Assembly: GCF_003675325.1 (NCBI RefSeq)
Contig: NZ_CP033073.1
Coordinates: forward strand, 1,798,001-1,862,000
Direction of reading: 5' to 3'
DNA length: 64,000 nucleotides
Source of the DNA: Streptomyces dangxiongensis
GTDB lineage: Bacteria > Actinomycetota > Actinomycetes > Streptomycetales > Streptomycetaceae
Position 1 is the first letter of the stretch, and every line of letters begins with the position of its first letter. A model generated the notes under the pieces. It did not search any database, had not been told where the DNA came from, and saw only the letters and a list, made by a program, of their open reading frames with translations. A program made the translations under genes and the position numbers. This document shows positions 15,975-24,946 of this stretch, piece by piece.

Positions 15975-17858
15975 ATGCCGCAAGAGGCCCCTGGCTATGT
16001 TTCCCCACTCGGTAGGACCGATGCGCCTTTTTCCGATTCTTCAGGTATAATCGATAATTTGCGGGCAGCGGGCAGCGGGCAGCGGGCAGCGGGCAGCGGG
16101 CAGCGGGCAGCGGGCAGCGGGCAGCGGGCAGCGGGCAGCGGGCAGCGGGCAGCGGGCAGCGGGCAGCGGGCAGCGGGCAGCGGGCAGCGGGCAGCGGGCA
16201 GCGGGCAGCGGGCAGCGGGCAGCGGGCAGCGGGCAGTACTCCTTGCCGTTCGTTCAGCGGGAGCTCTGCACCGGCTTCTCGATGTACTGCCCGTCTTCGA
16301 GGGCGACGAGCGCGTCCTCGTCCGTTTTACCCTGGTGCCAGGGTCCGTGTTCGACGCAGACGCCTTCGCAGCCCTAGAGCGCTCCGGTGCACGTACGGTC
16401 AGCTGGGAAGAGGCGCGAGCCAGCGAGCACGACCTGATCCTGACTGCGAGTCCGAAGGGTGCGTTGCGGGTCCTTTCCGGTCCCGGGGTGCTGCTTCCGC
16501 ACGGTGCGGGCTTCAACAAGACCGTCAGCGGTGACGGTTCGCCACGGATTCCGTCCGGACTTGACCCCCACTACCTGCTCGTGGACGGCGAACCGTGGGC
16601 CGCGCTCCATGCGCTGGCGCACGACGAACAACTCACCCGCCTCGCCGAGTACTGCCCATCGGCCGCCGCGCGGGCGGCCGTGGTGGGTGACCCAACTCTG
16701 GACCGGCTGCTCGGCTCACTCGCCCACCGGGGGAACTACCGTTCGACCCTGGGAACGGGCGAGCGCCGACTCATCGTGCTCACGTCCACCTGGGGGCCTG
16801 AGTCGCTGCTCGCCCGGCGGCCCGAGCTGCCGGGCGAGCTCATCAGCCAGCTCCCGCACGACGAGTACCAGCTCGCCCTGGTCCTTCATCCCAATGAGTA
16901 CAGCCGGACCAGCGCGTTCGACCTCTCCCGTCACCTCGCCCCCGCCCTGTCAGGGGGCCTGGCGCTGGCCAGGCCATACGAGGAATGGGCCGCCCTCCTG
17001 GTTGCGGCCGATGCCGTGGTCACCGACCACGGATCCACCGCCCTTTACGCTGCTGCCCTCGGCCGACCGGTCATCGGGGCGTACGACGGTGGCAGCGAAC
17101 TGATACCCGGCAGCCCGATGGCAAAGATGCTCGCCCAGGTTCCCCGGCTGGCTAAAGCCGCCGATCTGGTGCATGTCCTCCCGGCCGCCGAAGCCCACGA
17201 CACCCGGGGTTTCGCCGAGGCAGCCTTCGCCCTGCCCGGCCAGGCCCTGCAACGCCTCCAATCCGAGCTCTACTCTCTGCTGAGGCTCCGGCCGCGGACC
17301 GTCCCAGTGGCCCCGCATCCGCTTCCTCACCCAGCCGCACCCCAACGTCCTCTGGCACTCGCGGTGCGGGCCGAGGTGTCCGGGTGCCGGATCAGCATCG
17401 AACGGTTCCCCTCGTTCACCTCCGAGGCGGTGCACCACCTGGCGGCCGAACACCCGGAAGCCGGCCAGCGCCACGTGCAGAGCGCGTCGGTGTTGTGGCG
17501 CCGTGCCCGGCCTGCCTCCCCCGCGCCGCACACCAGCACCTGGACGGCGGCCGGCTGGACGGCCCGGGTACTGGAAGACGCCCCGGGCTGCCGGACCGCC
17601 GCTGCGATCCTCTCTCCGGAACGGTGCCTGGTCCGGCACCGATCGGCGGGGCCGCTCAGCATCCGCATCGAGCCCTGCACAACCACCGACCGCGTCCTGC
17701 GCACCGATCCTGGGGCAGTAGTGTCGGCGGTCCATGCCTGGCTCGGCGCCACCCCGCAGTGGGCGCTGCCCGTATCGCTCGTCTGCGAGATCGGTCCCCT
17801 CACGGTCCGTGTCGGGTTGGCCCCGGCCGACGAAGCCGACCTCACCTACGAGCTCTGA
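15975..17858 (+). CDS. GT-B-like protein, copy B, with heptamer array read in frame
   Basis: A 627-residue paralogue of the copy A product. Residues 1-28 precede eight perfect RAAGSGQ repeats (about 30-85), the translation of 25 GCGGGCA units. The first GT-B strand [22 protein letters not shown] follows at once, then [63 protein letters not shown] and [21 protein letters not shown]. The frame is open through the array, so this allele is in the on state. One unit more or less would put the gene out of frame. ATG 15975 has no clear Shine-Dalgarno. A perfect TATAAT at 16046-16051 lies inside the frame just before the array, so a second, leaderless-type start at TTG 16058 is conceivable. The 3' end overlaps the NLR B 3' end by 13 bp. 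Confidence 0.72.
   Translation: MPQEAPGYVSPLGRTDAPFSDSSGIIDNLRAAGSGQRAAGSGQRAAGSGQRAAGSGQRAAGSGQRAAGSGQRAAGSGQRAAGSGQRAVLLAVRSAGALHRLLDVLPVFEGDERVLVRFTLVPGSVFDADAFAALERSGARTVSWEEARASEHDLILTASPKGALRVLSGPGVLLPHGAGFNKTVSGDGSPRIPSGLDPHYLLVDGEPWAALHALAHDEQLTRLAEYCPSAAARAAVVGDPTLDRLLGSLAHRGNYRSTLGTGERRLIVLTSTWGPESLLARRPELPGELISQLPHDEYQLALVLHPNEYSRTSAFDLSRHLAPALSGGLALARPYEEWAALLVAADAVVTDHGSTALYAAALGRPVIGAYDGGSELIPGSPMAKMLAQVPRLAKAADLVHVLPAAEAHDTRGFAEAAFALPGQALQRLQSELYSLLRLRPRTVPVAPHPLPHPAAPQRPLALAVRAEVSGCRISIERFPSFTSEAVHHLAAEHPEAGQRHVQSASVLWRRARPASPAPHTSTWTAAGWTARVLEDAPGCRTAAAILSPERCLVRHRSAGPLSIRIEPCTTTDRVLRTDPGAVVSAVHAWLGATPQWALPVSLVCEIGPLTVRVGLAPADEADLTYEL
16046..16051 (+). promoter_or_regulatory. 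Perfect TATAAT -10 hexamer before heptamer array B
   Basis: TATAAT in an AT-rich patch (CAGGTATAATCGATAATTT) lies 9 bp before the first GCGGGCA unit. No good -35 is present at 16-18 bp. If used, transcription would start at the array itself. Confidence 0.4.
16061..16235 (+). repeat. Heptamer tandem array B: GCGGGCA x 25
   Basis: Twenty-five perfect GCGGGCA units, 175 bp without interruption, lie inside the 5' coding part of GT-B copy B. The length is not a multiple of three per unit, so slippage gives on/off switching. The sequence is unrelated to array A although the position relative to the GT-B fold is similar. Confidence 0.97.
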
Positions 17859-19936
17859 CCACCGTCAGGCAGAGCGCCCGAGCGTGCGGCCAGCAGCTGG
17901 GCCGCCGTCCGGTACTCCTCCGCTTCGGCGGTTTCGCCCAGCTCATCAGCGAGTGCAGCCAGTTCCTCCAGGACGCGCGCCTCATCGAACGTCGAACCCC
18001 GCTCGCGGGCGTTCACCAGCGCCGCACGTACCAGACCGCCCGCTTCCGCCGCACGCCCGGCGCGCCTCAGCGCACGACCGAGCTCGAAGCCGGCCCGCGA
18101 TGTCATGCGCTCCCGGTCCTGCTCTCGCGCCATGCTGTGCGCCGTGCTCAGCAGGGCAACCGCCCGCTCAGGCTCGCCCTGGCTCAGGGCGGTGCGGCCC
18201 AGCAGGTAGGTCTGGAGCAGCACGCCGTAGGCGTTTTCGATCGCTGCGTGGACTTGCCTGGCGGCTTCGAAGTCCGCGGTTGCGCCGGTCCAGTCCCGCT
18301 GCGCGGACTTCAGCAAGCCCTGGAACTCCCTCACGGACGCCTTCAGTTTGCGTTCCTGCGCAGACTCGCCCAGGGCTTCGGATGCACCCAGAGCGTGCCG
18401 CAGCTGCTCCGCAGCCTCGTCATACCGTTCCTGCTCCCACAGCGGCCTGGCCAGCTGGCACCGCATCCGCACCATCGCCGGCAGGCACTCCAGGCGATCG
18501 GCGGCTGCTACGCCTGTGCGGAAAGCGTCCGTGACGTCCGCGTAATGCGGGTGATCAAGGAAGTGTGTCCACAGCGGTTCGCACAGTGCCCAGGCGTCCT
18601 CGTACAGCTCAGTCTCGAAGGCCAGGCGAACACAGCCGTACAGAGCGAGCCGCTGCGATTCCAGCCACCTCAGGGCCTGTGCCTTACCAGCGAAATCGAC
18701 GTCGGGTACGTCCTCGACCACCGCAACGGGGTCTGCAAAGGTCATGCGCGGGCCGGCGGCCAGCAGATCCGCCCGGCCTGCTTGGCGCCTGTACCAACGG
18801 ATAAGCCTGCGACGCGCCTCGGCCCGGCCCACACCTTCCGGATCCGTCTGGCGTGCGCGGCGCTCGGCATGCCCTCGCAACAACTCGTGCATCCGGTACC
18901 CCTCGGGCCTGTTCTCCAGCAGCCCCGCCGACTCCAGCTCCTCCAGCGCGTCCTCCGCCGGCAGGAGACCGCCACCAAGGAGCGCGGCGGCAGCCGGGCA
19001 CGTGATGACAGGAGCAGGATACTGCGGCAGCAGGCAGTAGAGACGGCCAGCCTCCGGCCCCAGCCCTGAGCATGCGGCGTCCCAGACTGCCTCGATCATG
19101 GGGAGGCCCCTCTCGTGCAGCTCTGCGGTGAGCTCAGCGACCAGCCGGGACAGGCTGCGCCGACGGTATTTGCGGACCCACTGGCCAGCCACCTGGAGGG
19201 CCGCAGGCAGCCCACCACAGCTGCGGGCGAGCTCCGCCACGGCGTCCGGCTCCGCCTCGAGCCGCGGGTCGTCCACAATGTGCCTGAGCAATCGCACCGC
19301 ATCGTCCACGGCCAACGGGTTCACAGGCACCTCGACCGCGGCCACGCCGTCGAGATCGTAGAGCAGCCCCTGGCTCGTCACGATCGCCAGGCTCTGCGCG
19401 GAAGCCGGAAGCAGTGGTACGGCCTCAGCCCCATAGCGGGCGTTGTCGATCACCACGATGAGACGCTTGTCCCGAGAGCGTGTCCAGTACTGCTTCGAAC
19501 GGCCGGCAAAAGACCGCTCCAGCCAATCCGGTGAGACACCCAGACCGGTGAGCAGTTCCCCGACAGCGTCCGCCACCTCCACCACCCCATCCCGGCGCAG
19601 GTCGTCGAGATCGACGTACAACACACCGTCGGGATACCTGTCGCTGAGCTGACGCGCAACATGGAATCCCAATGCCGTCTTGCCGATCCCGCCGATCCCA
19701 GTCAACGCCACCACGAGCGGCCCAGCGTGGCCCCTGTGCCCCTCTGCAGCTTGTGCGATGCGCTCCTGCTCGGCCTGCCGGTCCTCGAAGTAGGCCAACG
19801 CGGGCGGCAACTGAATCGGCGTTGGCTGAGGCGACACACCCGCCCCGTGCAGGTGTTGATGCACCTCGCCAATACGACCAGCCTGGACTACCACGTCCGC
19901 CCGTCCGTCCAGACTGTTGTACGTCTCCTCGCTCAT
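17846..19936 (-). CDS. NB-ARC/TPR STAND ATPase (NLR-type), copy B
   Basis: A 696-residue relative of NLR A. Residues 7-28 ([20 protein letters not shown]) match the VVQAG.I.G.VH pattern of actinobacterial amyloid-signalling motifs. Walker A is GIGGIGKTA (80-88) and Walker [11 protein letters not shown] (about 157-166). [14 protein letters not shown] is the GLPL motif, and [14 protein letters not shown] the winged-helix end. Residues about 430-690 are TPR-like helices. Unlike copy A it has no adjacent Bell-like gene, so it might act through the copy A effector or one elsewhere. The start at 19936 is the first ATG before the motif. Its 3' end overlaps GT-B copy B by 13 bp, repeating the tail-to-tail arrangement of locus A. 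Confidence 0.88.
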   Translation of the reverse strand: MSEETYNSLDGRADVVVQAGRIGEVHQHLHGAGVSPQPTPIQLPPALAYFEDRQAEQERIAQAAEGHRGHAGPLVVALTGIGGIGKTALGFHVARQLSDRYPDGVLYVDLDDLRRDGVVEVADAVGELLTGLGVSPDWLERSFAGRSKQYWTRSRDKRLIVVIDNARYGAEAVPLLPASAQSLAIVTSQGLLYDLDGVAAVEVPVNPLAVDDAVRLLRHIVDDPRLEAEPDAVAELARSCGGLPAALQVAGQWVRKYRRRSLSRLVAELTAELHERGLPMIEAVWDAACSGLGPEAGRLYCLLPQYPAPVITCPAAAALLGGGLLPAEDALEELESAGLLENRPEGYRMHELLRGHAERRARQTDPEGVGRAEARRRLIRWYRRQAGRADLLAAGPRMTFADPVAVVEDVPDVDFAGKAQALRWLESQRLALYGCVRLAFETELYEDAWALCEPLWTHFLDHPHYADVTDAFRTGVAAADRLECLPAMVRMRCQLARPLWEQERYDEAAEQLRHALGASEALGESAQERKLKASVREFQGLLKSAQRDWTGATADFEAARQVHAAIENAYGVLLQTYLLGRTALSQGEPERAVALLSTAHSMAREQDRERMTSRAGFELGRALRRAGRAAEAGGLVRAALVNARERGSTFDEARVLEELAALADELGETAEAEEYRTAAQLLAARSGALPDGGQSS

Positions 19937-20767
19937 CCCCCAACACTAGGGCGCGTGAGGCGGCCTGACGGAACATAGCCTCGATTCAGGGAACCCCCTT
20001 CCGCGCTCTGACTTCCAGCGCTCCCGCCCCACCTCGCGGGCCAGTCGCACACTGAGAACCAGACCGCACTCGGACAGGACCCTGCGTGTCCTGGCGCCAA
20101 TCGGAGGCCCCCTCGTGCAGCTCGTCCTTCCCGTGCATACCGTGCCCGTAGGCGGCTACATAGCGGCGGCCGTCCTGCTCGGCCCCACCACATCGGGAAT
20201 CTCCGCCGCTTCACCCGTCGTGTCATCTCCCTGAGCCCGTCGACCTCGACCGGAGTGGGCGGATTTCACCGCCGCAGAGCGCGCATGGACCTCCTGCGCT
20301 CCATCCCCGTCCAGCACCACCGCGAGCCCGCCGTACGCGAACTCCCTCGCATGAGGAAGCCGAGACACCCTCCGCAAGCCCCCACAGACCCGGGGCCCTG
20401 CTGCATTACGCGCACACGGCCGCCACAGACTCAGGATCACGACCCGTCGCCGGGCCCTGATGTGCACCTAGATTTCAAGGTTGACGGCAAGCACATTGAC
20501 ATTGAGAAGGCGGCCGGTGTGCTGCGCGTCGGCGGCCTGCGGGCCTCCCGACCGGGCTCCCCCGACGGGCCATGCCCCAGCGCATCCGCCTTCTCCGGTA
20601 GAACCGGCGCCCGCACAGGTCACATCTCCTCCGCGTCGTCGGCGTCGTCGGCGACCGAATCGCGCAGGGGCCGCAGCCCCCGCCGACCAGGACGTCGAAA
20701 GACATCTCCCACGACCGCAGACACGACACGAAGCGCAGCCCGCCAGGAGACATGTAGCAGCATCCGA
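19937..20767. other. Degraded intergenic region
   Basis: About 830 bp with only unconvincing frames. A plus-strand stretch near 20461-20530 (DVHLDFKVDGKHIDIEKAAGVLR) and a reverse stretch near 20620-20760 look mildly protein-like, but neither has a family signature or a good start. Probably decayed DNA plus the NLR B promoter. Confidence 0.4.
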
Positions 20768-21799
20768 TCACACCGCCGCGTAGCTCGCCCGGAACAGGTT
20801 CTGCGCCCGCTCCACGTCCCTCGGCGTACGGAGCTCGACCTCCAGGTCGCCTGTCCCGTGGTGACCGAGGCCGGACACGTCCCGAGTGAAGCCGGGAACG
20901 AGGTCGACATCCTTCGGGTTGAACTTCAGGTAGACCAGCAGCTTGCTCCGCTGCGGCGGGCACAAGCAGGGGAAGTTCCGCAGCCGCTGATACGCCCGGT
21001 AGGTCTTGCGCTCCACGCAGTTCACGCCGTCCCCGAGCCCGAGCAAGACCTCGTCAACCGCGCCCGCCAACTCCACCATCGCCGCGCCCTGGACGTCGGC
21101 CGCTGCCTGGGCAACGGACTGGCGCCATGCCCGGCGAGCCACCTGCATGCCGCCGCTCACGGAGGCCACGGTCTCAAGCCCGAGCAGGTCGCTGCCGAAG
21201 AGTCGGTAGCGGACCAGGTCGATCGAGCGCCGGTGCTCGCGCACGGCGTGCACATCGTAGCGACTGAAGTCGCCGGCGATGCAGATGAGGCGCGGGCCGC
21301 TCCACAGGCTATGGGACGCGGCCGTCACCCCGAGCCGGTCGCGGACCAGGTTCTCGAACTCTGCACGGTGGTCCATCAACCAGGCCAGGTAGAACAGGCC
21401 CTGATTGATCACGCCGGCATCCGTGCCGCGCTTGCACTCGACGATGACCGGCGAGCCGTTCTCGTCCAGCCCCAGCGAGTCGATCCGGCCCCCGTGCAGC
21501 GATCCGGTGCTGTACTCGCTTGCCAGGAACCGGACGCCCAGCAACGTCTCCATGTGTTCCTCGACGAGACCCTGCACATCGGCCTCGATCTCAGCAAGAC
21601 GCGGCATGACCTCGATCATGCCGCTATCGGTCGTGTCCGTGCGGAACAGCTTCAGACCCGACACCTTCCCCTCCTCGGCTCGGAGATCACCAACACCGAT
21701 GAGGTGCGGAATTGTTTCCGCGCGAGGGTTCGGGAACGTGAAGATGGTGTGAGACCCTACGTACGGCTCGATCGGGGAGCGCTCGCGTCCCCTGATCAC
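20768..21799 (-). CDS. NucS/PD-(D/E)XK-like nuclease with C-terminal DUF5655
   Basis: A 343-residue protein. Residues about 50-165 contain GRIDSLGLDENGSPVIVECKRG, a D...ExK restriction-endonuclease-like core of the DUF91/NucS type. The last 110 residues (LLGLGDGVNCVERKTYRAYQ...LLVYLKFNPKDVDLV...GHHGTGDLEVEL) match the DUF5655 domain. Such proteins are predicted DNA or RNA nucleases, often in mobile or defence contexts; the substrate is unknown. The ORF opens with ATG at 21799; a second ATG lies further in, near the conserved region. It lies 75 bp from the clipped tRNA-Arg. Confidence 0.75.
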   Translation of the reverse strand: MIRGRERSPIEPYVGSHTIFTFPNPRAETIPHLIGVGDLRAEEGKVSGLKLFRTDTTDSGMIEVMPRLAEIEADVQGLVEEHMETLLGVRFLASEYSTGSLHGGRIDSLGLDENGSPVIVECKRGTDAGVINQGLFYLAWLMDHRAEFENLVRDRLGVTAASHSLWSGPRLICIAGDFSRYDVHAVREHRRSIDLVRYRLFGSDLLGLETVASVSGGMQVARRAWRQSVAQAAADVQGAAMVELAGAVDEVLLGLGDGVNCVERKTYRAYQRLRNFPCLCPPQRSKLLVYLKFNPKDVDLVPGFTRDVSGLGHHGTGDLEVELRTPRDVERAQNLFRASYAAV

Positions 21800-21876
21800 C
21801 GGGAAACTTCGATACCCCCATGCGTCCCCCCGCGACTTGGGGGACAGCGCCCGGAAGCTGCGTTTAAGCAGGTCAG

Positions 21877-21914
21877 CCCCCGTAGCTCAGTGGATAGAGC
21901 ACGTGCCTTCTAAT
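21877..21914 (+). tRNA. 5' half of tRNA-Arg (UCU), truncated
   Basis: GCCCCCG acceptor arm, TA, D-arm GCTC...GAGC and an anticodon arm CGTGC + CTTCTAA (anticodon TCT) read as the first half of a Streptomyces tRNA-Arg. After CTTCTAA the expected 3' stem, T-arm and CGGGGGC acceptor strand are absent, and the sequence passes into IS701-type DNA. The acceptor partner is not found elsewhere in the window. It is non-functional as it stands. Confidence 0.7.
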
Positions 21915-21939
21915 ACTGCAGCCGCAGTTGCTGTGACGG

Positions 21940-22365
21940 TTGGTCTGGCTGCTCGTTGAGCTGGGCATGGGTGGGGACGTCACGGTTGATGAGGTGCACC
22001 GCTGGGCGACCGGTCTGGACGCACTGCATGCTCGGATCGGTGGGTATTTCCGCAGGTCCGAGCCACGTCGGCGGGCAAGGGAGTATCTGCGCGGACTGCT
22101 TGCACCCTTGGAACGCAAGAACGGCTGGACGCTGGCCGAGCAGGCCGGTGAGCTGTGCCCGGACGGCAGCAGCGGCTGCTGAACCAGGCCGACTGGTCCG
22201 CCGACGCGGTCCGTGACGAGGTTCGCGGCTTCGTGCTGGAACATCTGGGCGCCGAGGACGGCGTGTTGGCCGTGGACGAGACCGGCTTCATCAAGAAGGG
22301 CTCCCGGTCGGCCGGCGTGCAGCGGCAGTACACCGGCACCTCCGGGAAGATCGACAACTGTCAGC
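21940..22365 (+). pseudogene. IS701-type transposase N-terminal remnant with a frameshift
   Basis: The first frame reads [56 protein letters not shown], typical of IS701-family transposases. A one-base shift near 22165 moves the reading to [67 protein letters not shown], including the first catalytic Asp region (DETGF). It then ends at an IS5-type insertion. No C-terminal half follows the insertion, so the gene was already truncated or was deleted with it. Confidence 0.8.
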
Positions 22366-22367
22366 TA

Positions 22368-23236
22368 AGGGCTGTCCCGTAACTGCTGGTCACAGGTGAG
22401 ATGATCTTGCCGCGTCTGGTGTGATCACGGCGTCGGAGCCTTCCTGGATAGCCCCGTTCACCGGGCTGAGCCCGCGGCAGTTCGGCAAGCTGGTCACCGC
22501 GCTGCGGCGGGAGGGTGCGGATCCGGTCCGCAAGGGCCGGCCGTGGAGCCTGCCGCTGGAGGACCGGGTCCTGCTGGTCGCCGCGTACTGGCGCACGAAC
22601 CTCACCCTGCGCCAACTGGCGCCGCTGTTCGGGGTGTCGAAGTCGGCCGCGGACCGCATCATCGACCACCTCGGCCCGGCGCTCGCACTGCAGCAGCGCA
22701 AGCGGTTCCGCAAGGACACCATGCTCATCGTGGACGGCACCCTGGTCCCCACCCGCGACCACCAGGTGGCCGAGCAGTCGAAGAACTACCGGTACTCCAC
22801 CAACCACCAGGTCGTCATCGACGCCGACACCCGGCTCGTCGTCGCTGTCGGCCGACCACTGCCCGGCAACCGTAACGACTGCAAGGCGTGGGAGCTGTCC
22901 GGCACCAAGGATGCCGTCGGCCACACCACCGTCATCGCCGATGGCGGCTACCGCGGCACCGGCCTGGTCATCCCGCACCGCCGCCAGCCCGGCCAGGCCG
23001 ACCTCCCCGAATGGAAAGAGGAACACAACGCCTCACACCGCAAGGTCCGCGCCCGCGTCGAGCACGCCTTCGCCCGCATGAAGACCTGGAAGATCCTCCG
23101 CGACTGCCGCCTCAAAGGCGACGGCGTCCATCACGCCATGCTCGGCATCGCCCGCCTGTACAACCTCACCCTCGCCGGGTGACGAGAAAACAAGCAGGTC
23201 ACCAGGCACGTCAAAGATCATTTACGGGACAGCCCT
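22368..23236. mobile_element. IS5-family insertion sequence, complete
   Basis: An 869-bp element with perfect 15-bp inverted ends, AGGGCTGTCCCGTAA (22368-22382) and TTACGGGACAGCCCT (23222-23236), flanked by TA on both sides (22366-22367 and 23237-23238). The restored target is CTAG, typical of this group in Streptomyces. It is inserted at the end of the IS701 remnant. Confidence 0.92.
22421..23182 (+). CDS. IS5-family DDE transposase
   Basis: An intact 253-residue transposase. The N-terminal helix-turn-helix is GLSPRQFGKLVTALR...LTLRQLAPLFGVSKSAADRIIDHL. The DDE catalytic motifs are LIVDGTLVPT, VIADGGYRGTGLVIP and RARVEHAFARMKTWKIL. It starts at GTG 22421 and fills most of the element. With intact ends it may be active. 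Confidence 0.9.
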   Translation: MITASEPSWIAPFTGLSPRQFGKLVTALRREGADPVRKGRPWSLPLEDRVLLVAAYWRTNLTLRQLAPLFGVSKSAADRIIDHLGPALALQQRKRFRKDTMLIVDGTLVPTRDHQVAEQSKNYRYSTNHQVVIDADTRLVVAVGRPLPGNRNDCKAWELSGTKDAVGHTTVIADGGYRGTGLVIPHRRQPGQADLPEWKEEHNASHRKVRARVEHAFARMKTWKILRDCRLKGDGVHHAMLGIARLYNLTLAG

Positions 23237-23261
23237 TAGGTAAGTGCGCCGTCTGCCGAGT

Positions 23262-23489
23262 GTGGAGCCATTCAGTGAAGTGCACGTATCCCGGCCCGGC
23301 CTGATCGTCGTAGACGTCGCGGCCAACGACGAGGAAACAGCCCTGGCATTCCAGCAGGCAGTCGCGGCGCGGTGGGCGACCGCAGTCGCGGATCGCATCA
23401 CCCGGGAGCCGGGACAGCCCGGCGTGCGCCTGCGCTGCTACGTCGACCTGCGTCAAGCACTCGACGCCCAGACACCCGAAACCCAGTAG
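23262..23489 (+). CDS. DUF6207 family small protein
   Basis: From GTG 23262 the product (VEPFSEVHVSRPGLIVVDVAANDEETALAFQQAVAARWATAVADRITREPGQPGVRLRCYVDLRQAL) matches the Streptomyces DUF6207 family, whose members usually open with M-P-x-x-E-x-H-V. The function is unknown. An upstream in-frame GTG at 23244 is possible but lies almost inside the IS junction. The IS insertion has removed the native promoter region. Confidence 0.75.
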   Translation: MEPFSEVHVSRPGLIVVDVAANDEETALAFQQAVAARWATAVADRITREPGQPGVRLRCYVDLRQALDAQTPETQ

Positions 23490-23558
23490 CGCACTACCGC
23501 AGGATGGGGAGCGCCGTGGTGTGCAGCCGCATCAGGTCACTCGCCTGGTCCACCGCCC

Positions 23559-23690
23559 GTGGGGAAGGCATGGGCGGTGACGTGGACGCTGCCGGAGCCG
23601 ATGCTCAGCACTCCCGTGCCCGCGCCGGATCTACCGCCGGGCTGGGCGGCCGAGCCGAGGTGGGACGGATTCCGGGCCCTCGTCACTCCT
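23559..23690 (+). pseudogene. ATP-dependent DNA ligase N-terminal remnant
   Basis: The frame reads VTWTLPEPMLSTPVPAPDLPPGWAAEPRWDGFRALV. This is the start of a LigC/LigD-type ATP-dependent DNA ligase, in which EPKWDGFRA normally carries the adenylated lysine. Here that lysine is arginine, and the similarity ends within 40 residues at the 3' end of the lectin gene. A dead fragment. Confidence 0.65.
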
Positions 23691-24228
23691 TGGACCAGCC
23701 CTGGTTGGCCGAACCGTCGCAGCGAAATTGAGCGGCCTGGGCGCCCGTGGCGGTACTGGCTCCGGAGATCCCCAGGCACAGGCCGCTCTTGCGGTTCTTG
23801 AGTGCGAAGTGGTCCCCGTCGTAGAGGGTCCAGTCCACGATCCAGTCCTGATTCAGGTCGCTGGAGCCGTTCGCGATGATGGCTGTGGCACCGGAGGCGG
23901 TGCTGGCGCCGTCAATACCGAGGTTCTTTCTGGCGCCGGAGTTCTCGAACGTGTAGTAGTCACCGAAGATGTAAGTCTCCCACGACTGCAGGGTGGTGCC
24001 GTCGTCGTAGGTCTGCTGCGTGACCTTGGCGCCGTGGGCGGTGCTCGCGGCTTGCAGATACTTACCGGACTTGAGGTTCTTGATGCGCGAGGCGCCGGCC
24101 GCGAGCTTGGCCGGTTTGGGGTCACTGGCTTGCTGCGCCTTTGCGTGAGCGTGCGCGGGACTGGCTAACGCCAGCAGCGCTCCCGCGGCCGTCGCCACGA
24201 CTGCCGCCTTGCTACGGGTTGTGCGCAT
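23683..24228 (-). CDS. Secreted ricin-B (beta-trefoil) lectin-like protein 1
   Basis: A 181-residue protein. ATG 24228 follows AAGGAG. A signal peptide (MRTTRSKAAVVATAAGALLALASPAHAHA) leads into a beta-trefoil with RIKNLKSGKYLQAAS, RKNLGIDGASTASGA, ALKNRKSGLCLGISGASTATGA and a closing CDGSANQGW, i.e. three QxW/NxxSGxCL-type repeats. These domains bind carbohydrates; no catalytic domain is attached. It is a close paralogue of the product of the next gene to the right, from which a strong terminator separates it. Confidence 0.85.
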   Translation of the reverse strand: MRTTRSKAAVVATAAGALLALASPAHAHAKAQQASDPKPAKLAAGASRIKNLKSGKYLQAASTAHGAKVTQQTYDDGTTLQSWETYIFGDYYTFENSGARKNLGIDGASTASGATAIIANGSSDLNQDWIVDWTLYDGDHFALKNRKSGLCLGISGASTATGAQAAQFRCDGSANQGWSKE

Positions 24229-24292
24229 GGCACGTTCTCCTTGTGTTGTGTCGGCACCGTCCCGGTGCAGCAGTTGCACTAGCTGGGCAGCG

Positions 24293-24340
24293 CGGGCGTT
24301 CCAGTCCGGATCCCCTGTGCGGGGTGGACTGGAACGCCCG
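24293..24340 (-). terminator. 15-bp perfect stem between the two lectin genes
   Basis: CGGGCGTTCCAGTCC (24293-24307) pairs with GGACTGGAACGCCCG (24326-24340), with an inner CCCC/GGGG stem. It directly follows the stop of lectin 2, so it terminates that gene and the two lectins are separate units. Confidence 0.8.
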
Positions 24341-24352
24341 CCGATCGAGCGA

Positions 24353-24946
24353 TCAGGGGTTGAACAGGCCCCAGCCCTGGTTGGCTGATCCGTCGCAGGC
24401 GAACTGCGCGGCCTGTGCACCGTTGGCGGTACTGGCTCCGGAGATGCCCAGACACAGGCCGCTCTTGCGGTTCTTCATCGCGAAGTACCCATCGGGGTAG
24501 CCGGTGACCGGCACGAGCTTCCAGTCCTGGTTGGCGTCCCCAGCGCCGTTCGCGATGATGGCTGCCGCCCCGGAGGCGGTGCTGGCACCGTCGATACCGA
24601 GGTTTCTGCCGGCGGCGACGTTCTCGAAGCTGGTGTAGGGGCTGTCGTTGACAGCGGCCCAGTTCTGGAGGGGGTTGACGGAGTTCCCCGGCTGCTGAAC
24701 GACTTTGGCACCGTTGGCGGTGCTGTTGGCCTGGAGGAACTTCTTCGACTTGAGGTTCCCGATGCCGATGCCGGAAGCCTTGATGCTTAAGAGGTTGCCG
24801 CTGAGCACCTGCGAGGACGGTATGGGCTGGCCCCAGTCGCTGTTCTGCTGTGACTGCTGTGCGTGTGCGAGTGCCGGACTGGCAACCGTTATCAGCGCGC
24901 TGGCAAGGACTGCGGTGACGGCATACCTGAGTTGCGTTGTGTACAT
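24353..24946 (-). CDS. Secreted ricin-B (beta-trefoil) lectin-like protein 2
   Basis: A 197-residue protein from ATG 24946, with AAGGAAA upstream. The signal peptide is MYTTQLRYAVTAVLASALITVASPALA. The mature part adds about 30 residues (QQSQQNSDWGQPIPSSQVLSG) before the same trefoil as lectin 1: GNLKSKKFLQANSTANGAK, GRNLGIDGASTASGAAAIIANG, MKNRKSGLCLGISGASTANGAQ and CDGSANQGWGLFNP. The shared C-terminal two-thirds show a tandem duplication. Likely a secreted carbohydrate-binding protein; the ligand is unknown. Confidence 0.85.
   Translation of the reverse strand: MYTTQLRYAVTAVLASALITVASPALAHAQQSQQNSDWGQPIPSSQVLSGNLLSIKASGIGIGNLKSKKFLQANSTANGAKVVQQPGNSVNPLQNWAAVNDSPYTSFENVAAGRNLGIDGASTASGAAAIIANGAGDANQDWKLVPVTGYPDGYFAMKNRKSGLCLGISGASTANGAQAAQFACDGSANQGWGLFNP

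Noticed and set aside
16061..16235. Heptamer array B as a CRISPR or iteron origin
   Set aside because: There are no spacers between units, no replication gene nearby, and the tract is read in frame in a coding sequence.
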